Source: Shinisaurus crocodilurus
Taxonomy: Eukaryota > Chordata > Lepidosauria > Squamata > Shinisauridae
NCBI GenBank assembly: GCA_021292165.1
Contig: CM037876.1
Span: 108,834,324-108,898,323 of the forward strand
Direction of reading: 5' to 3'
Length of the DNA stretch: 64,000 nt
A program made the position numbers and the translations under genes. Below, one piece after another: positions 32,301 through 44,300 of this stretch (its first letter is position 1; each line of letters starts with the position of its first letter). The notes below the pieces were generated by a model. That model searched no databases and had not been told where the DNA came from. It worked only from the letters and a program-made list of their open reading frames with translations.

Positions 32301-35300
32301 GGGAACCATTATATTCTGCCCTAGGCTCCTTGGAGGAAGTGTGGGATAGAAATGTAATAGACAAATAATGAACAGAAATGTTATATTATACTTGATTCTT
32401 GTTAATCTTTGTTGGAACCATAAATTGCAACAATACATATGAATGCCATTGTTTCTTCTTCCATATTTCAATGAATAGCACTAAGGCAGGATTTTATTCA
32501 TACTTGCTTTGATATATAATCAGACTAGCTGTTGTGCTAAATGTATTTTACCTTGCAGGCTGACAGATTACGTCGAATGCGTGGAGAAGATGAGCCTGAG
32601 ATCAAAAAGAAACTCAAGTACACATCAGCTGATGATTTGGCAGATGGGTTCATCTTGGATCCAGATGACAGGCATATGCTTTCTTATAAAGTAAATTTCT
32701 TTTTCTGAAATTGTTTTAGTGTAGCTGAAACAAAAAGTTAAGTCAGAATCCAGCCATTAAGTCTCAGGGGTAAATTGCAGAGACCTCTGTAGATGTACAT
32801 TACTTTGGGGGCTGAGTACATAGCACTGCTGGCAGATGAATTCAGCCTCCTTGTTGCTGTACATGTATCAGACACAGCTGGTCATAGTGGGACAATGAGA
32901 GGTCCACTCTATTTCTCAGCAGGGCATCCTGCATTTCTTAAACCCAGCCCTTTCAGTAATATTACTCCCACTGGGAATGTATAAAGAGGGTGACCAAAGG
33001 CTGTCTGCTGCTCAAGAGGGATGGAATCATTGTTTTGGGGTGGAGGTGAGGTGAGATGAGGTGAGGCTGGGATCCTTTGGGGTGGGTGCATCCAAGACCT
33101 TACCAGGTACTATCAAGTTGCCAAGCCATGTCTAGGAACTTTGAGAGAGCTCTGATGAATTTATTGGGATCAGTGGCACAGGGGTCAACTGCATCCTGCA
33201 ACCACTTGTCACAGCACTTGGGTGACTTCTGTCCTGACAGATAATTCACACCCAGGAAGGGTCCAATCCCTGGCATCTGCAGCTAAAGATTAGATAATGG
33301 CTAGGATGTAACTGCCTCAGAGCTTGGAGAATCTCTGTCAGTTTCCCTAGAGAATATTGAATTACAGTAATACCTCAGATCACGAGTAACCCGGTTTGCG
33401 AGCTACTCGGAAGACGAGGAAAATTTTAGCATAAATTTAGATTTGAAAGACGAGCAAGTCTCGCAACACGAGCCGCTGCCGCTTTCAAATTTAAATTTAT
33501 GCTAAAAGCATGTGGAGGCGCCGGTGGCCAGCTCCCTGTCAGGGAGCCCCTGCGCGGTGTGGCTGCTCGCTGGGCCAGCGCCTCCCACTGCTTTCTTGAG
33601 CCCCGTGGAGGCGAGGTGTGGCCGCTCGCTCAGCTAGCGCCTCGCGCTGCTGCGCTGCTGCACCGCCTCCCTGCCCGGAGCCGCTCCGCTTTTCCCTACC
33701 TTTGTCAGCGGCGGCTCGCTCTGCTGGCGCCTCGCGCGCTGCCATGCCGGCTCCTAGGCAGGGAAGCGGCACAGCAGCGCGAGGCGCCCGTAGAGCGAGT
33801 GGCTGGGCTGCGTCTCCCTGGCAGGGAGACATGTGGAGCCACTCCGCTGTTCCTCTCCGCTCACTCTTTAAAATTATTTTCCTCCCCCCCCCCCCCATAT
33901 CTTTACCAGCAGCCGCTCGCTCTGCGGTCGCCTCGCGCGCTGCCATGCTGCTTCGTTCCCGGGAGCCGGCATGGCAGCGCGCGAGGCGACCGCAGAGCAA
34001 GTGGCCGGGCCGCGTCTCTCTGCCAGGGAGCCAGCTTTGCCGGCTCCCTGGCAGGGACCCACGTGGAGCTGCTCTGCCATTCCCCTACCTTTGTGTTCGT
34101 AAGCGGAGGCTCGCGGCGCTACCGGCACCGCCCTCGTCACATCCGGCCCCGGAAGTGATGCCCGTCGCGGCCCCGGAAGTGATGCCCGTCGCGGCCCCGG
34201 AAGTGATGCCCGTCGCGGCCCCGGAAGTGACGAGGGCGGCGCCGGCAGCGCCGCGAGCCTCCGCTTACAAACACAAAGGTAGGGGAATGGTGGAGCAGCT
34301 CCACGTGGGTCCCTGCCAGGGAGCCGGCAAAGCCGGCTCCCTGGCAGAGAGACGCGGCCCGGCCACTTGCTCTGCGGTCGCCTCGCGCGCTGCCATGCCG
34401 GCTCCCGGGAACGAAGCAGCATGGCAGCGCGCGAGGCGACTGCAGAGCGAGCGGCTGCTGGTAAAGGTATGGGGGGGGGGGAGGAAAATAATTTTAAAGA
34501 GTGAGCGGAGAGGAACAGCGGAGTGGCTCCACATGTCTCCCTGCCAGGGAGACGCAGCCCAGCCACTCGCTCTACGGGCGCCTCGCGCTGCTGTGCCGCT
34601 TCCCTGCCCAGGAGCCGGCATGGCAGTGCGCCAGGTGCCCGCAGAGCGAGGTGCGGCCAGGAGCCCGGGAGCCAGCACATCACAGTGAGTTTCCCCATTA
34701 GAAATAATGGGAACTCCGCTGATTCGTTCCTGCCAGGGAGCCGGCAAATCAGTGATTAAATGGCTGTGGAACGAATCATCTGAGTTCCCGTTATTTCTAA
34801 TGGGGAAACTCACTTTGCTTTACGAGTATTTTGGGTTACGAGCATGGTTCTGGAACGAATTATACTCGTAATCCAAGGTACTACTGTAGATGGATTAGTG
34901 GTCTTGACTATATAATGATGCTTTTCATATTCGTACAATCACATCCAAGCTGTTTCCAGTCCTGCATGCCTTGGTCACGGCATATGTTTCAGTGGAACAG
35001 TTTGGGAGTTGTGTTTTGTGCTGTACTACATTATATGATTGGAACAGCTCAGCTCCCAAATGTTTGAATCAGCATAGTTTGTTCTGAAAGTCAGAAAGTG
35101 CAATGTGGAAAGGTTTTAGCAGTTCCACAATTGGTATGTAGTCTTTTCACAGTCTTATTTTACAGTTAAGTAGTACTTTTTGATTGTAAAACTTAGCTGT
35201 TCATATTCTAGTTGTTCATAAGTTATAGCTGGAAGTGGCATAATTAACATATATGTGCAGCTGTACATAGTGGTAGCATCTGCCTCTTCCTTTTAGAAAT

Positions 35301-38300
35301 GGTTGTATCTCCTTTGATCTAAATTGGAAGGTAAGGGATGGGTTACCCAGAGCAATAATAGCTCTCCCTATTTGTTGCCGTTCGGTTGTTCACTAGGAGG
35401 CAGATTCTTTTGAGAAGAGAGACTTGTGTCTGGGCTGGATTAGGGGACTTCCCCATTAGACTAGAGCCAGTATTTTTCCTGTCTCTACAGTGAATAGTCA
35501 CAAGTTCCAGGTCTGGTCTGTTTCACTAGTTACTGCTTGTACTAGCAAGAACTTTCTTCCGTCTGTCCTGCTAACCAAGAGAGAAATTGGTACTGGGACC
35601 AAGTTGCCTCCTTACCCAAGGGTTGATTGAGCAGGCCTCATGTCTGTCTCTTAGCCCCTACCCCAAGTTGAAGACTGGACAAGATTCTGGAGGGATGAGC
35701 AGTGCCGTGGGCCCTGTCCTAGGGATGCCAAGGCATAGGGGTGCTTCTCCTAGAAGTTGAAAATTCAGGACTTGGGATTTGGGGTGCTTGGCACCTTCCT
35801 AGCACCTAGAAAGTGAAGAGAAGCCCAGGCTAGGGAGCTTTATACCATCTGTTCCTGAGGAGACCAGCAGTGGCCTGAGACAAATCTGCTTATTTATATG
35901 TCTGTGTGTTTTACTATTTTCAAATTGTAAACATCTTTCAGTGCCTTGGCAAAAAAGTGGTATAGATGCAGTAAATAAATACATCTGAGTCTCTGCCCCA
36001 TTTTTCCATAGGGAGAAGGTGTTGATCTTGCCATCATTCTGCCCTAAGCTTGGCACTTCTTGGCACTGCCTAGAAGTGAGCAGGGCACTCAGAATCTATT
36101 GGCGAGACAGCTTTTCAAGCAATCTGTTCTGCTGTTTGTCAGTGGGGTCAGAGGTATGGTCAGGAAGGCCTCAAAGAACTGGCTTGCTACTTAACTCAGA
36201 GTGTGTATTACAGAAGCCTACAAGGCATCAGGCAAGCTACTGCCAAGCATGGTGCTTCATCAGTTCCATGAGGTGGGGTGGGTAACCTGTAGGCCAAAAC
36301 ATCTGGAGGGTCACAACTCCCATCATCCCTCACCATTGGCTATGCTAACTAAAGCTGATAGAAGTTGTAGGCCAAAACATCTGGGCGGCCATGAATTGCC
36401 CGTCCCTGCCATAAAAGATTGTGGGCTAGCGGATCTAAGTTCTCTAGCAAAGAGATATCTAAGATAGCCATGTGGTCCACGCTTTTACTGGACATTACAA
36501 AATCAGTGCCTTTGCCTTCACTGAAGCCACCTTTTTTCTGAAAGCTGAAAGTGCATACTAGAGCCATTAGTCCAGGTGTTCTCTTACTCCTCTGAGCTAC
36601 TGTGGTACTGCTCTATTATGCACCAGCCACTGAATGGCAGCAAATATAGAGAAGCTGCTTAACTGTTAATTCTCCTACTTGTTCAACAGAGTGGTTTAGG
36701 ACCTGTTCTCACTCTAGACATCATGTTATTGTTCATATGCTAGGGGGTTATTTTTTAGCTACATAAATAGCAACTGGCTCTAGGAAGGGAGTAAGTGGGA
36801 GATTCTTCCTAGTCCAGCCCCCAGCCAGTTTTTTTTGCCTCCTGGTAGCTCAAGTGGAGATCATCCCCAGTGTCTGCACCACTCTCTGGCAAACAATTGG
36901 AAGGAAGCAAATTCTCAATGTTAATGTTTTAAGGATTCCTCTGATAAATATATAACAACCTATTAAATAGGATGGCAAACTGAACATTGGGTATGATGAA
37001 GATGAGAAGAAAGAAAGTGTAGAGAGAACAGAGGATCATTGTGAGAGAGAAGAAAGTGAAGAAGAATCTGATACTGAAGCTGATGCTATTGACCCTTACT
37101 CTGATTGTGAAACTGATGAGGGGAGCGTGGAGGAAGCCAGTGCAAGTGAAGAACAGAAGAGAAGTAAAGGAAACAAAAATAAATTGCAAACTAATCAACA
37201 AAAGGTTGTGAGAGAAGCTGCCAAAGTGGAGTTGCCGTATTTGTTTGCCGGTAAGGAAAAAAATCTTTATTCAAGTTGGATTATATGCATTCTGTGGAGC
37301 AGCACTGGGCTCATATTTGAGTGGTAAAATATAGTATTACAGTATCTGGCTTTTAGGAAAGGATAAAAGGTGGGGTATAAATATAATAAATATAATAAAT
37401 AAATAATAAAACATATTCTAAAATGAGTGCAGGATTTAACTATTCTCATTATTATACTTCTGGGGGGGATCGCTCACAACAGAAACACAGTTTTAAAAAT
37501 GGCAAAGGACGCTGGCTCAGCTTGTCTGAGCGTGGAAAGCTAAGCCGGGTCAGGCCTGGTTATTACTTGGATGGGAGACCCCTCTAGTTTCCTGCATTGA
37601 GCAGGGGGTTGGACTCGATGGCCTCGTAGTCCCCTTCCAACTCTATGATCTATGAAATCTATGAAAGGATGTACTTTGTGTCGTCCCACCACCAATCAAA
37701 TCCCACCACATTGCCACGAACTTGCAGTGTATCTAGACTCCTATTAGGCCCTACCCCTAAAGGTCATGGGGTCCAGACTTTTCCCAAGACTCCCAAAAAC
37801 ACCAGCTGCCACCATCTACTTATTTATAGAGAACAATAGGACTCTCTCTTTAGCTTTTTAGCATGAGGGGTGAGATATGCCAACCTTCAAATCCACCCAG
37901 ACCAGAACATAGGGTTTTAGAACCATTATTGTTTGTTCCGAATGTTGACCTCTTAAATATATGTTTGCTCTTTTAAATACCTAGCACCACATCTCTGTTT
38001 TCAATAACTTCTCTCCCTTCCTTCTCATTAACTTAACTAATTAACACTGGCCCCTAATTCCTCTTACTATATCTCTCCATCCTAACTCAACTCCCTCTTT
38101 GTAACTAACTTTCTCCATTCCATTCTGGCTTCAGCTGTCAATCATTCCTCCACTCACCACTAGCCTGAAATAGGAACCCCATCAAAGAAAGGGAGAGAAA
38201 TATCCCCCTTCTTCTTGATCCTTTTCCTCACTCTTTTACTTCTCTTTCTTATTTTTGGTATTTAGTCCCTTCCAGTACAGCAGAGATATTGACCCTCTTT

Positions 38301-41300
38301 CAGCCCAAGGGCCAAATTCTACTTTGGGGAAGTTCTTGGGGGCTACATTCCAGTGGTGGGCAGGGCTAAAATACCAGCATATTGTAGCTTAAAGCTTTTA
38401 CTTTTAAAAAGCTTTTACTGCTAGTAACTGCTTAGAGAGGCATTTCATTCTTTTAGAATGGGGGGGAAACTGCACTCGGGGTGAAGGGATGGGGCCAGGG
38501 AAGGGGGTGGTCATCTGGGGAACCCAGGGAAGGACTGGGTTCGGCTCTCAGATCTGAGGTTCTGCACCCCTGCAGTATTGGCTAGTAGTTCAGAATGTTA
38601 GAACTAAGTGACTGCAAAAAGGTGCAGACTAAAATAGAGGATTTCCATTCCCTTAGTCTTATCTTTAAGCTAGAATTCCTGCTTGCTCTGATTACCACAG
38701 ATGAGATAACTGAACAAGCAGTCTCCTATGGAGAGGAAACTGAGCCAGTCACTGACTGGGTTCGTATGACATGATAACTCATCATGGGTTGCTACCCTGA
38801 TGGTTTGTCATGTTATGCGAACCCAGACCAATTCCTGAAGGGTGGCTTGTTTTAGGGCACATTCCCCCGAAAGAAGAGGGGAAAGCTGTGGCAAGCCTGA
38901 AATAGCTCACGATTGTGGGGGGGGGGGGGAGCCAGCACCAGCTGCCCCCAACTGCCAAACTGATAATCTGCTGAAAGTCGCTCATATTTTAAACTCCGAC
39001 ATGTAAGCCATTTCTTTACATATAAGCCATTGGCAGGGACCATCCTCAAACCTACTCTCTTGCACTACCAAGTTTCTAAGCTGTTGAGCCATTTTCTAAG
39101 CTGCAGCACCTACTGTTCCTCTGATTTTTGTTAATAATGGTGGAATGTGATTAATCTGACTCGCCCTTAATAGGGTTGCAACTGCTGGCTGTCAGCATGT
39201 CAGTAATATGTACTGTTGGGAATCTGTTGCTGTTATGTAGTAATTTACAGAACAAATTTTATTCTTCCTTTTGGAATCATTATGCAGTTTTCATAGTTTC
39301 ATAGTTTCATAGTTCAAGTAAGGCGACGATGGTAAAGCCCTCCAGCTCCACATGGAGGGCAACTGGCCGGGGGCGGACCAACCCGCCTCCGGTGCGGTTA
39401 GGATGTATTCGCCCAAATATTGGGTTTTTCCCAGCCAATGGCCGGGCTAGGTTAGTACCGCACTTCGCCCTTCACAGATCTTCAATTCAATAAATGTGGC
39501 CCTGATTTGAAACCATATACTCTGTGTCTGACTCTTCTTTATCTCACCCATACACTCGCAACAGACTTCCACTGGCCCCTCATCTGGGGCCGGGGAGAAG
39601 ATTTGCGAGTGGGGGAAGAGAGAAGAGTTAGGTAACAAGTCAGGTTGGTCACAGGTACTGAGCCAATGGCTCAACTAGGGTGGAGACACAGGAAAGGGCT
39701 TATTTAGGCACCTGAGTTCCCGCCCACGGCCTCTTTTGCTGCTGTTTTCCGGCTCCCTCCCATCCCGCCCTGTTACGAGAAGTGCGGGATTAGGCAGTAT
39801 GGCTTAAGCTTATGGTGATCATCCAGTGGCACCTTTCAAGGTGACTGACGTTTACCCAAGGCTGCCCTCGCTAATGCCCTGAGGCTTGCCAAGAAGGAGA
39901 TTGAGACGTCTTTGAAGTCTAGCATATTATGTGTAAGCCTTTCATGTTTTTCATTTTTACAATAGCTCCAGAATCTTATGAACAACTGAAAGCTTTATTG
40001 TTGGAAAAAACGATAGAAGAGCAGCTGCTTGTGATAGAGCGGATTCGGAAATCAAATCATCCAAGCCTCGCAGTAGGGAACAAAGCAAAGTTAGAAGTAT
40101 GTTTTTGCAATCATATTTATTATTCAAGCAGCAGTCTGAAAAAATATTTTCTGTTGATTTCAGGGAACAAAGTAATTTGCATTTAAAAATTAATTTACTA
40201 ATTATCTTAAATTGTATTCCATAGAAACTGTTTGAATTCCTTCTGGACTATGTTGGGGAGCTGGCACGTAAGGACCCACCAGAACTAAAAACAATTGACA
40301 AGCTGGTCCTGTAAGTACAGTAACATAATATAAACTTGAACAGATCTAAAAGGGGATTAGACAGATTCATGGAGGATAAGGCTATCAATGGCCACTTCTC
40401 ATGACTGTGTATTATCTTAAGTAGGATTTGCACTAATTTGCAACAGTCATCTGGTTTGACCATTGTAGAAGCAGAACATTCAGCTGGATAAGCCTTCGGT
40501 CTGATCCTGCATGGCTCTTTTTGTGTGATGAGGTTTTAGCGTCATCACACTACCCAGGGGGGCAGTTCCTCTGCTATGGTGGAGAATGAGTTCTCAGGGA
40601 AGGAGGACATCACTCCGGGGAAGAAGGGCATGATTGTTAAGAAGGGACCCCTTCCTTCAGGGAAGAAATGATGCCCTCTCACACCAAGGATCTGCCTTGG
40701 TGAGAAGCCCACACATTCTTAGGCGTGTAGGGCTCATAGTAGTGGGCTGTTCTATCAGTAGAAATGCAGAGATGGGTTTGGGACAGGCATATAAATGGCA
40801 TGGTGCCTTGCTTACCTGATGTGAAAGTTGTAAATGTAACATTTTGTCTAGAAAAGCATCTAGATCAGTGTTGTCCAGCTGGCTGGGGCATGGTGGGAGT
40901 TGTAGGCCAAAAACATCTGGGGACCCAAGGTTGGAGAACACTGATCTAGATAATGCTGGAAAGAAGCAGTCATGATGCTTGTCACAGCATGCTGGAATTC
41001 CACACACAGACATCGCGGGGGAGTTTAAAAAAAGAACAAAATGTTTCAATTTTTGTCTTAAAAACAACAACAACACCTTGCAGGTTGGGAATTTCGGCAT
41101 AAAAAAGGAAGGGGAGAGCTTAAATCTCCCCCTCCTGAATTGTCATAGTCCCTAATTGGGGCTGTGCGTGCTTACCTAGAGGTAAGCACGCACATACACA
41201 TACATGCATAGCTGTGCTAGGAAGAGGAATGTTGCTCATCCCCAACTGTGAGGAGCAACCAGAGAGGCTTTTTTTTTAAGTGTTAAAGAAAATAAATAAA

Positions 41301-44300
41301 ACCCTCAGCCATCTTGTTCTCAAAAGTAGGGTAAGCCCGCGCCTCCACTCCAAAGATTAATACCACGTTGTGTTGTACCACAGATATATATGGCGCGCTG
41401 TGTGTGTGTCAACGCAGGTGCTTCTCAAGGCAAGAAAGGGCAGGGGGATAATCTAATCGCCGCAGGAGTACAGACGAGTTGTACCACAAAGGACCCTGGG
41501 ATACGTGCTAGGAGCGGGCGGGATAACAAAGGGGGAAACTTGTTGCGTGGGCAGCAAGCCACCCCAACAACCCATGGGCTGTTCTAGAGGTTGTTGTATC
41601 CACGATAGGTTGTTGTGTCATCCAAACCCGAATGACCAACGCCAGCATTGGTACAGGGAGTCGGCTTGCGAGCCCCATGTCATCAGCAGCAAAAAAACAC
41701 GTTTTAAACTTTTTTTTTCCTTTTAAACTTTTTTCCCTGGAGTTTGTGAAAGCTAGCTGTCAAACTGGCTTTCACGATCTCCATTTTGACAGCTACGTGC
41801 AGTCCCTTCAAAGTGCCCCAGCGGCACCTTGGAGGGGCTGCCCACCATTATATCGATGGGTTTTTTCCGCACACATAATTGTGCACAAATTTTTTATTAA
41901 AAAGATTAGTGCAGTTGCGCAACAGCAATCTTTTAGTAGCACAACTGTGGGGATCTGAACCCTTGGCTGGGGCTCCAAATCCATTCCCCCCCCCCCCCGT
42001 TTGGTTCCTCTTGACAGCTCGCAGAAGGTGAACTGTCGAGAAACGAAGGGCGCAAGGGATCTTTTGCTGAGAAGGGGGTGTTTGGGGGGGATTTACACCC
42101 CTTTCGCAGCAAGATCTTCATCTTGCCCCCGCCTGTAGGTCCCATTGGGGTGCACATCTTGCACTTTGTTGCTCAGGAAAATGCGGTGTGCATTCCCCCC
42201 CCCCTTTTTCTAGGGAAAAGGGGTTTTGACAGCTAGTTCTCAAAACTTGGTCCCTTTAAAAGGGGGGGTTTGAGTGGGAAATCTGTGGTTTTGGACTGGG
42301 ACATACACAGACATATGTCCCAGTCCAAAAACCCAGTTCCCACTCAAAAACCCCTTTTTAAAAGGGACTAGGAGTTTTGACAGCTAGTTGTCAAAGCTGT
42401 GAAAACCCCTTTTCGCCCTAGAGGCTCAGGGCAAAGTGCAAAATGGGAAATAAGTGAGAAATAAGGAGAGGGGAAGGATCTTGCTGCAAAGTGGGTATAA
42501 ATTCCAAAAAACACCCCAGTCTCAGCAAAGGATCCCTTGCACCTTTGGGTTCTCTTGACAAGCTCACCTTCTGTGAGCTGTCAAGGGGAACCAAAGGAGG
42601 GGGAAATGGATTTGGAGCCTTGGCTGGGGCAATGTCCAAGGTGGGTACCTGCTGCCCCTTAGCAGACACATCAGCTACCCAGCCTGGACATTGCCCCATC
42701 CAAGGCTTTAAATCCCTGCAACCGCGCTATTGTGAAAGATTGCAATTGCGCAATTACGCTAAAAAGTTTTGTATTAAAACAAACAAAATTTTGTGCACAC
42801 ACTTGTGCGCAAATTTTTTTAAAAAAATGTGGGGCAGCCACAGGCAGCCCCTCCAAGGTGCCACTGGGGCACTTTGAAGGGACTGCTTGTAGCTGTCTAA
42901 AGGGGGATTGTGAAAGTCGGCTTGACAGTCAGCTTTCGCAATCTCCCCCTCCCCCCCAAAAAAAGTTTAAAAGGAAAAGAAGTTGCGGCAAGAGTGTCCC
43001 TGAGACACCTGTGGGAGGATCAAGTGGGGAGGAGGGGGCCAATAACCCACAGTGAGCCTGATAGTCTGTCAGGGCTCACTGTGGGTTGTTTGCATGACAA
43101 CCACCCTACCATGGCTTATTGCCAGGATGGGTTAGTGTGACATGCGAAAATGCCCATTGTCTGTTGGCTGCAGTGTGGCTTAGCGAGCAATTAACCAACC
43201 CACCATGACTTGAGTGACTTTTCAAAGTCTTCATATCTGATGGGATATTCTCTTGGCTTATAAAAGCCCAAATTTTGTGCTACTGTCTTGACGAACCGGT
43301 CCCAATGCTTAGTGTCGATCTTAAGAAAAAAATAAAAATATTAATCTTTGTGGTGAAATTTGAAACTGGCTTGACTTTCTTGTTAACAGGACCTTGTATG
43401 ATCTTTGCCAGATGTTCCCTAAGGCTGCGAGCAATCATGTTAAACTTATCCTTCAAGATGCTACTCACGATATGGAAGAAATTCTTGAAGTCAAAAGTCA
43501 TGCAGCATTTCCAGGGTTAGACATGGTATATTTTATTTTAGTTATTTATTACACTTATATAAGGCCTTTCTGCCAGTGAACTCAAAGCAGCTTATAATTC
43601 CTAAAATTATCGTATCATTTCTTCTAATAGAGAAGTGAGGTGGTTGAGTGCCTATGAAAGGAAGCGTAACTTTTTAAAAACCAAACTGCCTGAGAAGAAC
43701 CTGTGAATGTGCAGAATGCTGATGGTAATTGAGTCCATAGATGGGGTGGGGGTGTAAAAAAAACACCACCCAGAGTTCAGACAGATTCACGGTGGTTAGC
43801 TGTGTTGTGCGAACCCAGATTGCTTCCCACAGGGTGGCTTGTTTGTGGGCAACAAGCCACCCTGACAACTCACAGCTAACCCTGATAGAGTATGATGCTT
43901 GCCGCATGACAGCTGGTTCTACGTGACTCAATCCTATACTATGATGATGATGATGATGACATTAATGTCCCGCCTTTTTTCCTCTTGCAAGGAACCCAAG
44001 GTGGCTTACATAATCCTCCTGATCCTCTCCATTCTATCCTTACAACAACCCTGTGAAGTAGGTTAGGCTGAGAGTCAGTGACTGGCCCAAAGTCTCCCCG
44101 TGAGCTTCATGGCCTAGTGGGGACTAGAGCCCAGATCTCTTGAGTCCCAGTCCAGCACTCTCACCACCACACCATTAAGGCACTCTGTTGTGTGAAGCTG
44201 TTAAATAGAGAGGTGTAATCACTGGGTTATACAGTAATACCTTGGATTGCAAGTAACTTGGTTTGAGAGCGTTTTGCAAGACAAGCAAATTTTTAAATAT

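Larger units (their letters stand above)
31140..32558 (+). other. NOP14 intron 6
   Basis: Holds an L2-like tail (31322-31400), a 235-bp near-perfect palindrome (31766-32000), a G-homopolymer (32159-32177) and a CORE-SINE fragment (32246-32365). 31401-31765 is A-rich with no recognised element. Confidence 0.6.
32691..36970 (+). other. NOP14 intron 7
   Basis: Dominated by the 1.5-kb GC-rich palindromic transposon (33365-34886). It also has an L2-like bit (35920-35985) and a hAT MITE (36271-36408). I see nothing in 32691-33364, 34890-35900 or 36410-36970. Confidence 0.6.
37251..39965 (+). other. NOP14 intron 8
   Basis: Contains an L2-like tail (37360-37412), a 5S-SINE (37510-37665), a short MITE (38757-38827) and an LTR-like block (39291-39900). 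Nothing recognised in 37670-38755 or 38830-39290. Confidence 0.6.
40311..43389 (+). other. NOP14 intron 10
   Basis: Contains a hAT MITE with perfect target duplication (40866-40943), hairpin-family pieces (41510-41640) and a 1.5-kb complete hairpin element (41640-43155). 40311-40857 and 40952-41500 have no recognised feature. Confidence 0.65.

Noticed and set aside
34145..34230. Regular 24-bp repeats checked as a possible CRISPR-like array.
   Set aside because: Units are directly adjacent without spacers, and the genome is eukaryotic. It is a minisatellite.
33618..34698. Long open frames on both strands (356 and 274 codons) in a GC-rich region.
   Set aside because: They lie in a giant inverted repeat inside a transposon with TIRs and TA duplication. 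Both strands give near-identical Ala/Arg/Pro-rich translations, as expected from stop-poor palindromic DNA.
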